From an uncultured Lachnospiraceae bacterium (GTDB lineage Bacteria; Bacillota; Clostridia; Lachnospirales; Lachnospiraceae): 64,000 nucleotides of DNA. The notes under the pieces were generated by a model that was not told where the DNA came from, searched no databases, and worked only from the letters and a program-made list of their open reading frames with translations. The stretch lies in NCBI GenBank assembly GCA_934317845.1, contig CAKRES010000006.1:76306-140305 (forward strand), given 5' to 3'. Below are positions 42,393-50,903 of this stretch, one piece after another. The first letter of the stretch is position 1. Each line of letters opens with the position of its first letter. The position numbers and the translations under genes were made by a program.

Positions 42393-43271
42393 TGCATCGT
42401 ATTTTTTTAAGATCGCTACACCGAGTGGGTAAGGCCCGGTATGGCAGCCGACGGTTGTACCTATTCTGGAAGGAATGGTTTCGCAAGTAATGTGCAAAGC
42501 CTCCTCCAGGGTATGTTTAAACTCTTCCGCTTCTTCAAGCTGAAAACCGGTTCCGACTAAGAACATATAGTCATCACGATTTAAATGCTGTTCCTCAAAG
42601 TATTTTTCTAAAAGTTTGATAACACTTGCTTTTGCTTTTTTACGGCTCCTTGTTGCACCGCCAAGAGAAATCTCTCCGTCCTTCATAACGATCAATGGTT
42701 GAATTCCCAATTTATCTCCGGCTACCGAAGCAAGTTTTCCAATACGACCGTTTTTGATCAGATATTCCAAAGAACCAACAGTGAAATAAATACGTCCGGT
42801 TGTTTTGATCTCATTTAATTTGGCAATACAATCTTCATAACTGTATCCGGCATCTCTCATTTTTACTGCTTGAACTACGAGGAGTGCCTCAGACATTGTA
42901 TTTAAGGTAGAGTCAATGACTTCAATCCTGGCATCCGGATGATTTTCTAAAATCTCGTCCTTTGCGACAACTGCACTATTATATGAACCACTAAACTTGC
43001 TTGTGATACAAATACAGATCACAGGCTCTTTATTCTCTACAAAAGGAAGAAACGCATCTATATAATCCTGTGCGGATGGGAGAGAAGATTTTGGAATTTC
43101 ATGGTTTTCTGCCATTCTGCGGTAGAACTCGTCGTGATCAATTCCAACTCCTTCTTTTTCGTAATGTTCACCATCAAATGTTACGTAAAAGGGAACGATA
43201 GATACCTGGTTTGGTTTTGTATATTCTGCGAGCAGGTCGCATGCTCCATCACTGACAATCTGAAAATTCAT
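42390..43271 (-). CDS. DegV family fatty-acid-binding protein
   Basis: A 293-residue DegV protein. The first motif is I-V-S-D-G-A-C-D-L near the N-terminus, then the T-S-K-F-S-G-S-Y-N-S-A block (fatty acid carboxylate site) and a C-terminal H-T-G-P-Y-P-L-G-V. FakB-type DegV proteins present exogenous fatty acids to the kinase FakA; FakA is not in this window. Single gene with 245 bases of upstream space. Confidence 0.92.
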   Translation of the reverse strand: MNFQIVSDGACDLLAEYTKPNQVSIVPFYVTFDGEHYEKEGVGIDHDEFYRRMAENHEIPKSSLPSAQDYIDAFLPFVENKEPVICICITSKFSGSYNSAVVAKDEILENHPDARIEVIDSTLNTMSEALLVVQAVKMRDAGYSYEDCIAKLNEIKTTGRIYFTVGSLEYLIKNGRIGKLASVAGDKLGIQPLIVMKDGEISLGGATRSRKKAKASVIKLLEKYFEEQHLNRDDYMFLVGTGFQLEEAEEFKHTLEEALHITCETIPSRIGTTVGCHTGPYPLGVAILKKYDA

Positions 43272-43516
43272 AATAAAAATCCTTTCTAAAAATCAATAAA
43301 CAGATAATAAAGTAACAATTTCTGTTTCATGTAGTTTTAAATACTATATGAATTATAGCAAAGGGTAGAATAGAATGCAAGGGGGCAAAGCAAAAACATA
43401 AAAAAATAATGAAAAGCCCCCAAGTTGTGATAGAATAATAGAAGTAACGATCATGACATTTGTTCATGATCTGATATGTTTTATCAAAAAAGTATGCAGT
43501 AAGGAGGGGATGTGTA

Positions 43517-43972
43517 ATGATGATATTGCTTTTAGCAGTAGGGATATTCTTTTGGGATTACGCATTGAAACGGAAAATGGAACAAACGCTTGCAGAAGGG
43601 GAAGTACGGGATCTGCTACATGGAAAAGCGAAGCTATGTCTTCTATATAATAAAGGTGCTGCGATGGGAGTGTTAAAAGAACAAAGAGGCATCCTAAATA
43701 CCATCACAGTTGCAGTTGTAACATTGCTTTTCTTTTTCGTACCGGGATTTCAAAAGAAAAGGGGGACTCTCGCTTCCGTATTTATGGGGTTGATCCTTGG
43801 CGGGGCATTGGGTAATGCATATGACAGACTGCTTCATGGAAAAGTTACAGACTACATCCGATTTCCGAAGCTTCCGGGAAAGCTTTGCCATATTGTATTT
43901 AACCTGGCGGATTTTTGCTTGATGTTCGGTGGGTTAGGAATGATTTTTACTGCAAATGAGACAAAAAAGTAG
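43517..43972 (+). CDS. Signal peptidase II (LspA) homologue
   Basis: A 151-residue, four-helix membrane protein matching lipoprotein signal peptidase II. Conserved features: D14 in helix 1, Y-N-K-G-A-A-M-G (45-51), G-G-A-L-G-N-A-Y-D-R (95-104), and the catalytic aspartates D112 (V-T-D-Y) and D132 (F-N-L-A-D-F). Some positions deviate from the usual N-x-G-A-A-F-S and V-V-D-F, so this may be an accessory copy rather than the main LspA, which in many Firmicutes lies beside rluD or ileS. RBS AAGGAGGGG fits the ATG. Confidence 0.83.
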   Translation: MMILLLAVGIFFWDYALKRKMEQTLAEGEVRDLLHGKAKLCLLYNKGAAMGVLKEQRGILNTITVAVVTLLFFFVPGFQKKRGTLASVFMGLILGGALGNAYDRLLHGKVTDYIRFPKLPGKLCHIVFNLADFCLMFGGLGMIFTANETKK

Positions 43973-44010
43973 AATTGTTACGGAAATATTAACAAAGTGT
44001 TTCCGAAAGG

Positions 44011-44039
44011 TTGACAGAAGATATATGTTTTGCTATAAT
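44011..44039 (+). promoter_or_regulatory. Perfect sigma-A promoter of the NlpC/P60 gene
   Basis: TTGACA (44011-44016), a 17-base spacer, TATAAT (44034-44039). This is the exact consensus. The leader to the ATG is about 80 bases. Confidence 0.88.
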
Positions 44040-44125
44040 GCAAGCTGTAGGTATATTATATGCCTCGCAAGCAACAAGTAGAACAAAGAATTTTCTTAAA
44101 GGATGATTTTAGGAGGTACGATAAG

Positions 44126-45367
44126 ATGTTGAACAAGGCAGCTAAGTATGCAATGTATGCGATTGCCGGAACATTGATTGTCGGGGGAACTATAATTGGA
44201 CCAAAAGCAGAGAATGCATATAGCTCTACAGCAGTAGCAGGTATTACATTATCTGTAAACGAATATGTGGAATCGATCGAAGCTGAGACACCAACGGTAG
44301 CCATTACAAGCTCAGGCGATGCGACACAGGATAGCGGTAAGTATGCCAAATTCGTAACCGCTAATGTGGATGATGCATTGAATGTCCGTAAAACTAAAAA
44401 GAAAGATTCAGAAGTCATCGGACAGATGTATAAGGGAGATAAAGGAACATTGCTCAAGAAAGGTAAGAGTCGTTCCAAGATCAAATCTGGTAAGGTAGTC
44501 GGCTGGGTAAGCAACGACTTCTTATTATTTGGTGATGAGGCAAAGGCATTTGCGGATAAGGTATGTACCAAAACTGCTATTGTAAATACCGAAACATTAA
44601 ATGTACGTCAAAAGAAGAGTACCGATTCCGAGATCGTAACGCTGATCCCTGAGGGCGGCGAGTATGATGTGACAAAGGAATATAAAGATGGCTGGCTTAA
44701 GATCAGCATTGACGGTGATTTGAAGGGATATGTATCCGCGGATTATGTAGATGTGAAACGGGAATACGGAAAAGCATTGACGATGAAACAGGTACAGAAA
44801 GCCAACGAAGAGATTTTAGCTGCGGAACAGGCTGCTGCAGCGGCGAATGTTACGATCACAACAGAAACCGTGAAAGAGACTTCTTCTGAGAGTGTAAGTT
44901 CTATCAAACCAACACAGAAGGCAGCTGCGATCAAAAAAGCAGTGAACGATTCAGGAACGAGTTTTACGAATAATTCTTCTGTTTCATCTGCAAGCACATC
45001 AACCAGTGGATTAGGTTCCCAGATTGCAAGCTATGCATTACAGTTTGTTGGTAACCCATATCGATATGGTGGAACAAGCTTAACAAACGGTGCAGATTGT
45101 TCTGGATTTACACAGTCAGTTTATGCACACTTTGGATATGGACTTAGCCGTACTGCTGCTTCTCAGTCAGGTAATGGTACGTCTGTAAGCCTGAGTAATT
45201 TACAGCCAGGTGATCTGTTGTTCTATAACAATGGTGGCGGTATTGGACATGTTGCACTTTATATTGGTAATGGTATGGTTGTTCATGCAAGTAACCGTAA
45301 AGATGGAATCAAGACTAGTGTATATAACTACAGAACACCATGTAAGGCAGTTCGTGTTGTACGGTAA
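44126..45367 (+). CDS. Secreted SH3b-NlpC/P60 cell-wall endopeptidase
   Basis: A 413-residue exported peptidoglycan hydrolase. Residues 1-34 are a signal peptide. Two bacterial SH3 domains (about 70-130 and 150-215) bind wall. A helical/low-complexity linker (about 220-300, Ala/Ser/Thr-rich) leads to an NlpC/P60 domain. The catalytic triad is C325 (A-D-C-S-G-F), H375 (G-H-V-A-L) and H387 (V-V-H-A-S). It probably cuts D-Glu-diamino acid bonds in stem peptides during growth or separation. ATG 44126 follows AGGAGG (44111-44116). Confidence 0.92.
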   Translation: MLNKAAKYAMYAIAGTLIVGGTIIGPKAENAYSSTAVAGITLSVNEYVESIEAETPTVAITSSGDATQDSGKYAKFVTANVDDALNVRKTKKKDSEVIGQMYKGDKGTLLKKGKSRSKIKSGKVVGWVSNDFLLFGDEAKAFADKVCTKTAIVNTETLNVRQKKSTDSEIVTLIPEGGEYDVTKEYKDGWLKISIDGDLKGYVSADYVDVKREYGKALTMKQVQKANEEILAAEQAAAAANVTITTETVKETSSESVSSIKPTQKAAAIKKAVNDSGTSFTNNSSVSSASTSTSGLGSQIASYALQFVGNPYRYGGTSLTNGADCSGFTQSVYAHFGYGLSRTAASQSGNGTSVSLSNLQPGDLLFYNNGGGIGHVALYIGNGMVVHASNRKDGIKTSVYNYRTPCKAVRVVR

Positions 45368-45374
45368 ATATCTA

Positions 45375-45412
45375 AAAAAGGACCGATGGGATTTTCCCAT
45401 CGGTTTTTTTAT
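45375..45412 (+). terminator. Intrinsic terminator of the NlpC/P60 gene
   Basis: ACCGATGGG (45382-45390) pairs with CCCATCGGT (45396-45404), followed by seven T's. Confidence 0.9.
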
Positions 45413-45795
45413 TTTGCGGATGCTTCGATTTGTTTACATAATATGCCGTATTATGTAAAGTGAAATAATGTGTTATTTGGGGCAGAAAATGATAGTAGAC
45501 AAGAAAATATATGAATTATTTATACACATTTGAAAAAGCCTGATCTGTCCAATGAAATAAGTTATGAACGGACTTATGAACATTGTGAACCGAAAAGTCA
45601 TGTGGATAACCTGGCTTTTTACATCAATTTTACCGAACCGTTGTTTTGTGCGTTTGGTAGAAAATCGAAAAATAGGAAGAAAAACTGCTATCTGCACTTG
45701 ACAAATGAATTGACAGATAATTAAAAAAACAGGGGAGAATTGTAAAAAATATTAGAAAAACAAGTGAGATTTTACTTTTCTTGTGACACTATGTA
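45413..45795. other. Gene-free AT-rich island with palindrome and DnaA boxes
   Basis: About 380 bases without a credible gene between the NlpC/P60 terminator and the hpf promoter. It contains a perfect 11-bp inverted repeat (45433-45459), two perfect DnaA boxes (TTATACACA at 45520-45528, and TTATCCACA on the minus strand at 45601-45609), three TTATGAAC-like direct repeats (45562-45590), and two TTGACA hexamers 12 bases apart near 45700. A 64-codon TTG-started frame (45530-45724) lacks a ribosome binding site. Confidence 0.6.
45433..45459. repeat. Perfect 11-bp inverted repeat (operator- or Xer-like)
   Basis: TTTACATAATA and TATTATGTAAA flank TGCCG. The arm TTATGTAAAGT resembles the XerD half of Firmicute dif (TTATGTAAACT), but the arm spacing does not fit a dif site. 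Confidence 0.65.
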
Positions 45796-45804
45796 TGGTA
45801 TAAT
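45796..45804 (+). promoter_or_regulatory. Extended -10 promoter of hpf
   Basis: TGGTATAAT. The upstream -35 region (about 45776) is weak. About 90 bases of leader follow, including the palindrome GAGGCGCCTC (45841-45850). Confidence 0.6.
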
Positions 45805-45897
45805 GAGAACATGTTAAACACAAGTTCAAGGGGTGATATGGAGGCGCCTCAATGGCAGTGGTTTAATGTAATTTTAGACGTAAAGGAGTTGGGCATT

Positions 45898-46425
45898 ATG
45901 CGTTATATTATTAGCGGAAAAAACATCGACGTAACAGAGGGACTTAAGAATTCAGTATATGATAAGATTGGAAGATTAGAGAAATATTTTACTCCGGAGA
46001 CGGAGATTCATGTAACCTTTAGTGTAGAGAAGGAACGTCAGAAGATTGAGGTTACGATCCCGATGAAGGGGAATATCCTTCGTGGTGAGCAGGAGAGTAC
46101 AGATATGTATGTATCCATTGATATGGTTGTGGAAGTGATTGAGCGTCAGCTTAAGAAATATAAGACGAAGCTTGCAGATAAAAAGCAGAGTGCAGAATAT
46201 TTCAAACCGGAGTATTTAGAGGACGATGATCTTGATGATGAAGAGATTCAGATTATCCGAAGCAAGAAGTTTGCTGTAAAACCAATGGATCCGGAAGAGG
46301 CGTGCATTCAGATGGAATTATTAGGACACAGCTTTTTTGTTTTCCGTAATTCAGAAACGGATGATGTCAATGTAGTATATAAGCGTAAAGGAAATACATA
46401 CGGATTGATCGAACCGGAATTTTAG
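45898..46425 (+). CDS. hpf: Long-form ribosome hibernation-promoting factor
   Basis: A 175-residue protein. The N-terminal S30AE domain (about 1-100) begins M-R-Y-I-I-S-G-K-N-I-D-V-T and is joined by an acidic linker to the C-terminal dimerisation domain (about 120-175, V-V-Y-K-R-K-G-N-T-Y-G-L-I). The long form joins two 70S ribosomes into inactive 100S dimers in stationary phase. ATG 45898 follows AAAGGAG; the longer open frame includes the leader palindrome and is unlikely. The order hpf-secA-prfB is conserved in Clostridia. Confidence 0.95.
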   Translation: MRYIISGKNIDVTEGLKNSVYDKIGRLEKYFTPETEIHVTFSVEKERQKIEVTIPMKGNILRGEQESTDMYVSIDMVVEVIERQLKKYKTKLADKKQSAEYFKPEYLEDDDLDDEEIQIIRSKKFAVKPMDPEEACIQMELLGHSFFVFRNSETDDVNVVYKRKGNTYGLIEPEF

Positions 46426-46437
46426 GAAGAATGTAGA

Positions 46438-46468
46438 ACAGGCCAGCAGATTGCTGGTCTGTTTTTTG
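46438..46468 (+). terminator. Intrinsic terminator after hpf
   Basis: ACAGGCCAGCA (46438-46448) pairs with TGCTGGTCTGT (46452-46462), then T's. Confidence 0.88.
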
Positions 46469-46575
46469 ATGGGAGATCTTTGAGTCGTGCGTAACAGGAG
46501 CAGGGGAATTGTGAAGAAATGGTGAAAATGTTGGTTTCTTCTGCTATATTTCCGAAATATTTGCTACTTATTAGG

Positions 46576-46605
46576 TTGAAAAGCACCTTCCTATCATGTT
46601 ACAAT
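46576..46605 (+). promoter_or_regulatory. Probable sigma-A promoter of secA
   Basis: TTGAAA (46576-46581), 18-base spacer, TACAAT (46600-46605) with TG at 46597-46598. Confidence 0.55.
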
Positions 46606-46654
46606 AAAACCTGCGAATTTGTAACGCATGTCGTGAAGATTAGGAGTGAATAAA

Positions 46655-49234
46655 ATGAGTTTAGTCGAAAAGATTTTTGGTAACCATAGTGAAAAGGAAA
46701 TAAAACGTATTTCTCATTTGGTAGATGCAGTGATGGATCTGGAAGATGACATGGCTGCTCTTTCTGATGAGGAATTAAAGGCGAAGACTCCCTACTTTAA
46801 ACAGCGTCTTAGTGAAGGTGAAACGCTTGATGATATTTTAGTAGAGGCATTTGCTGTTGTGCGTGAAGCAGCATATAGAACACTGCAGATGCGTCATTAC
46901 CGTGTTCAGGTGATTGGTGGTGTGATCTTACATCAGGGACGTATTGCAGAGATGAAGACAGGTGAAGGTAAGACGTTGGTGTCTACCCTGCCTGCATATC
47001 TGAATGCGTTAGAGGGAAAAGGTGTACACATTGTAACTGTCAACGATTATCTGGCAAAGCGTGATGCGGAATGGATGGGTGCAGTGCATCGTTTCCTCGG
47101 TTTAACCGTTGGTGTGGTATTAAACGATTCTGATTCCGACGAGCGTCGCGAAGCATACAACTGTGATATTACTTATGCGACAAATAACGAACTAGGTTTT
47201 GACTATCTGCGTGATAACATGGTGATCTATAAAGAACGCTTGGTACAAAGAGAGTTGAATTATGCGATCGTAGATGAGGTCGATTCCGTATTGATCGATG
47301 AGGCGAGAACACCGCTTATCATTTCCGGACAGAGTGGTAAATCAACAGATTTATATCGTATGTGTGATTATCTTGCTACAACGATGCAGCGTGGTACCTC
47401 AGATGGTGAGATTACCAAGATGCAGGCGATTATGGGTGAGGAGATTGAAGAGGACGGCGATTATCTCGTTAACGAGAAGGACAAGAATGTGATGCTTACG
47501 GCTCAGGGTGTAGAAAAGGCAGAGAAGTTCTTAAAGATTGAAAACTTATCCGATCCGGAAAATGCAGAAATGTATCACAATGTGATCCTGGCATTGCGTG
47601 CCCACGCTTTAATGATCCGTGATCGTGATTATGTTGTAAAAGATGATGAGGTATTGATCGTAGATGAATTTACCGGACGTATCATGCCGGGTAGACGTTT
47701 TTCTGATGGTTTGCATCAGGCGATCGAGGCAAAAGAGAAGGTAAAAGTAAAACGTGAGAGCAAGACACTGGCAACCATTACTTTCCAGAACTTCTTTAAT
47801 AAGTACAAAAAGAAAGCCGGTATGACAGGTACGGCATTGACCGAGGAAAAGGAGTTCCGTGATATTTATGGAATGGATGTTGTAGTGATTCCAACGAATA
47901 AACCAATTGCGAGAATCGACCATGAAGACAGTGTATTCTGTACAAAGGCAGAGAAGTTGGATGCTGTAGTACATGACATTATGGAGTCACATGAAAAACA
48001 GCAACCGGTACTGGTTGGTACGATCTCCATTGAAGCGTCCGAGGAAGTAAGCCAGCTTCTGAATAAGCGTGGCATTAAGCATAAAGTATTAAATGCAAAA
48101 TTTCATGAGTTAGAAGCAGAGATCATTGCAGATGCAGGTCAGCTCGGTGCTGTAACGATCGCAACAAACATGGCAGGTCGTGGTACGGATATTAAACTCG
48201 GCGAAGGCGTCAAAGAAGTCGGTGGATTAAAGATCATCGGTACAGAGCGTCATGAGGCACGTCGTATTGACAACCAGCTCCGCGGACGTGCCGGACGTCA
48301 GGGTGATCCGGGTGAATCCAAGTTCTACCTGAGTTTGGAAGATGATCTGATGCGTTTGTTTGGTTCGGAACGTGTTATGTCTATGTATGAGACATTAAAT
48401 ATTCCAAAGGGGGAGGAGATCCAGCACCGCAGTATCACAAAGCTGGTAGAACGTGCACAGAAGAAGATCGAGAGCAGCAACTACGGAGTACGTCGAAGCC
48501 TGTTGGACTTTGATCAGGTAAATAATGAGCAGCGTGAGATCATTTACAAAGAGCGTCGGGAAGTGTTAGATGGTGGAGATATGCGTGAAAAGATTATCGG
48601 CATGATCCATGAAACAATCCATGAATATGTGGACAAAGCGATCAATGAAGATCTTCCGGTAGAAGAATGGGATCTTGCAGCACTCAATGAATTATCACAC
48701 ATTTTCCCATTAGGCGAGATCACGCTTACGGAAGAAGAGATGATCGATGCCAATAAAGAAGCCATCGCAGATCGTTTGATCGCACAGGCAGAAGGCATTT
48801 ATGAGCAGAAGGAAGAAGAAGCAGGACTCGATGAAAATGGAGAAAACCATATGCGCGAGGTAGAGCGTGTATTCCTGCTCAAGACGATCGACAAGAAGTG
48901 GATGGATCATATTGATAATATGGATCAGCTTCGTCAGGGTATTGGACTGCGTTCTTATGGTCAGAGAGATCCGGTAGTGGAATATAAATTCCTTGGATAT
49001 GACATGTTCAATGAAATGACAGCAGAGATCCGTCGCGACACTGCAACGGCATTGATGAATGTACGCATTGAACAGAAGGTAGAGCGTGAAGAGGTTGCCA
49101 AAGTAACCGGTACAAATAAGGATGACAGTACCAGCAAAGGCCCATATCAGAGAAAAGATGCAAAGATCGGAAGAAATGATCCATGCCCTTGTGGTAGTGG
49201 TAAGAAATATAAGCAGTGCTGTGGACGTAATTAG
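46655..49234 (+). CDS. secA: Preprotein translocase ATPase SecA
   Basis: An 859-residue motor that pushes precursors through SecYEG. Visible: Walker A G-E-G-K-T (about residue 105), Walker B V-D-E-V-D-S, the preprotein cross-linking domain between the two nucleotide-binding folds, and N-M-A-G-R-G-T-D with Q-L-R-G-R-A-G-R-Q-G-D in the second fold. The C-terminus is a zinc-binding SEC-C motif (C-P-C-G-S-G...Q-C-C) for SecB or ribosome contact. ATG 46655 is chosen over GTG 46646 because TAGGAG (46641-46646) overlaps the latter. Confidence 0.98.
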   Translation: MSLVEKIFGNHSEKEIKRISHLVDAVMDLEDDMAALSDEELKAKTPYFKQRLSEGETLDDILVEAFAVVREAAYRTLQMRHYRVQVIGGVILHQGRIAEMKTGEGKTLVSTLPAYLNALEGKGVHIVTVNDYLAKRDAEWMGAVHRFLGLTVGVVLNDSDSDERREAYNCDITYATNNELGFDYLRDNMVIYKERLVQRELNYAIVDEVDSVLIDEARTPLIISGQSGKSTDLYRMCDYLATTMQRGTSDGEITKMQAIMGEEIEEDGDYLVNEKDKNVMLTAQGVEKAEKFLKIENLSDPENAEMYHNVILALRAHALMIRDRDYVVKDDEVLIVDEFTGRIMPGRRFSDGLHQAIEAKEKVKVKRESKTLATITFQNFFNKYKKKAGMTGTALTEEKEFRDIYGMDVVVIPTNKPIARIDHEDSVFCTKAEKLDAVVHDIMESHEKQQPVLVGTISIEASEEVSQLLNKRGIKHKVLNAKFHELEAEIIADAGQLGAVTIATNMAGRGTDIKLGEGVKEVGGLKIIGTERHEARRIDNQLRGRAGRQGDPGESKFYLSLEDDLMRLFGSERVMSMYETLNIPKGEEIQHRSITKLVERAQKKIESSNYGVRRSLLDFDQVNNEQREIIYKERREVLDGGDMREKIIGMIHETIHEYVDKAINEDLPVEEWDLAALNELSHIFPLGEITLTEEEMIDANKEAIADRLIAQAEGIYEQKEEEAGLDENGENHMREVERVFLLKTIDKKWMDHIDNMDQLRQGIGLRSYGQRDPVVEYKFLGYDMFNEMTAEIRRDTATALMNVRIEQKVEREEVAKVTGTNKDDSTSKGPYQRKDAKIGRNDPCPCGSGKKYKQCCGRN

Positions 49235-49270
49235 TGTAAGCAGTACAGAAAAAAGATAAGAGGTGATTAC

Positions 49271-50402
49271 GTGGTAGAATTAGATGCATTCAAGGCAACT
49301 TGGAATGGATATAAAGAGCCATTGTTGGAAGTAAGGGATTCACTTTGACTTAGACAATAAAAAGTTTAAGTTAGAGGATTTAAAACATAGTATGGAAGTG
49401 CCCGGATTTTGGGATGATGTAGAGACATCCCAACATGTTATGAAGCAGGTCAAAACATTAGAAGCGGAGATTGATGGCTTTCAGGCGTTGAGTCAGCAGT
49501 ATGAAGACATCGAGACATTGATCGAGATGGGATATGAAGAAGAGGACGAAAGTCTGATCGCAGACATTGAGGAAGAGCTGCATACCTTTGAGGAGCAGTT
49601 TGAAAAACTCAGGATTTCTACCCTGTTGACGGGAGAATATGATGAGAGTAATGCCATTCTTTCACTGCATGCCGGAGCAGGTGGAACAGAGGCATGTGAC
49701 TGGGTGAATATGCTGCTTCGCATGTATTCCAAATGGGCGGACAGCCGTGGCTTTCAGACAGAATTACTTGACTATGTAGATGGTGATGAAACAGGCTACA
49801 AATCTGTGACGATGCAGATCAACGGAGAAAATGCATACGGTTATCTGCGGTCGGAGCATGGGGTACACCGTCTGGTTCGTATCTCTCCGTTCAATGCCGC
49901 AGGAAAACGTCAGACCACCTTCGCAGCGTGTGATGTAATGCCGGATATTGAGGCGGATCTGGATGTGGAGATCAATCCGGATGATCTGAGGATAGATTTT
50001 TATCGTTCTTCCGGAGCAGGCGGACAGCATATCAATAAAACTTCGTCTGCAGTGCGTATTACACATAATCCTACCGGTATTGTAGTACAGTGTCAGAATG
50101 AACGCTCACAGCACATGAACAAGGATAAGGCAATGAAGATGCTCAAAGCCAGGCTATATCTTTTAAAGAAAGCGGAGAATGAACAGAAGGTATCAGGAAT
50201 CCGTGGTGATGTAAAGGAGAATGGCTGGGGCAGCCAGATTCGTTCTTATGTGATGCATCCATACAGTTTGGTAAAGGATCATCGGACCCAGGAGGAAACC
50301 GCCAATGTCAATGCAGTGATGGATGGCGGAATCGACCGTTTTATCAATGCTTATTTAAAATGGCAGAGTATACAGGCAGGACAAAAGAAAGAGGAGGAGT
50401 AA
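49271..50402 (+). CDS. prfB: Peptide chain release factor 2 (programmed +1 frameshift)
   Basis: Reads UAA/UGA stop codons. Translation starts at GTG 49271 (RBS GAGGTGA) and meets an in-frame TGA at 49346-49348 after 25 codons. The +1 slip at CTT-TGA-C continues as 49347-50402, giving 376 residues. The catalytic GGQ is at 250-252, the same numbers as in E. coli RF2, and the codon-recognition tripeptide is SPF (R-I-S-P-F-N), which marks RF2 rather than RF1. It is 36 bases after secA and followed closely by cheW. Confidence 0.96.
49331..49349 (+). promoter_or_regulatory. prfB programmed frameshift site
   Basis: The slip sequence CTTTGAC (49343-49349) is preceded by an internal Shine-Dalgarno-like AAGGGA (49333-49338), the usual arrangement that senses low RF2 levels. 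Confidence 0.93.
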
Positions 50403-50404
50403 GT

Positions 50405-50878
50405 ATGGCGACGAAAACACAGATTAGTTTTATGATCGAGGGGCAGAATTATGGTCTGGATATTATGAGTGTTCGTGCAATCGAAAAATGCGAGAATATT
50501 TCTCCGGTCATTGGTGCACCCTCCTATATAAAAGGAGTACTAAATCTTAGAGGAGAACTGATTCCGGTCTATTCGATCCGGAATAAATTTGCATTGCCGG
50601 AACGTCCATATGATGAGGCGTCCAAACTGATCATTGTCATGCTTGATCAGCTTCCGGTAGCGATTGAAGTGGATTCGGTTGTCGGAATTATCAACATTGA
50701 GGAAACTAAGATTACAGAGCGGCCAAACGTGTTAAATAATTCATCTACTGGTTTTATTGGACACGTGGCAGAGCTTGATGATAAAAAGATCATAGTATTG
50801 ATCAGTCTGAAGCATTTAGTGACAGACGAAGAGCGTCAGCTGATGCTGGATATGTTAAAACCAGAGGATGACGAATAA
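50405..50878 (+). CDS. cheW: CheW-like chemotaxis coupling protein
   Basis: A 158-residue single CheW domain (I-S-F-M-I-E-G-Q-N-Y-G-L-D-I, V-R-A-I-E-K-C, I-K-G-V-L-N-L-R-G-E-L-I-P-V-Y). CheW joins MCP receptors to CheA. ATG 50405 follows GAGGAGGAG, and the frame begins right after prfB, suggesting co-transcription. CheA and other chemotaxis genes are not nearby. Confidence 0.92.
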   Translation: MATKTQISFMIEGQNYGLDIMSVRAIEKCENISPVIGAPSYIKGVLNLRGELIPVYSIRNKFALPERPYDEASKLIIVMLDQLPVAIEVDSVVGIINIEETKITERPNVLNNSSTGFIGHVAELDDKKIIVLISLKHLVTDEERQLMLDMLKPEDDE

Positions 50879-50903
50879 AAAGAGCAAACATTAGGAGGAA
50901 ATT

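Noticed and set aside
43453..43650. 65-residue plus-strand frame overlapping the LspA homologue
   Set aside because: The LspA frame has the motifs and the AAGGAGG; this one is only another frame of the same DNA.
45433..45461. A canonical dif site
   Set aside because: Only the right arm fits well. The arms are nine bases apart when both are aligned as XerD-like halves, instead of six, and the left arm does not match XerC.
45530..45724. 64-codon plus-strand frame starting at TTG in the gene-free island
   Set aside because: No ribosome binding site, a rare start codon, no recognisable sequence, and it covers the DnaA-box region.
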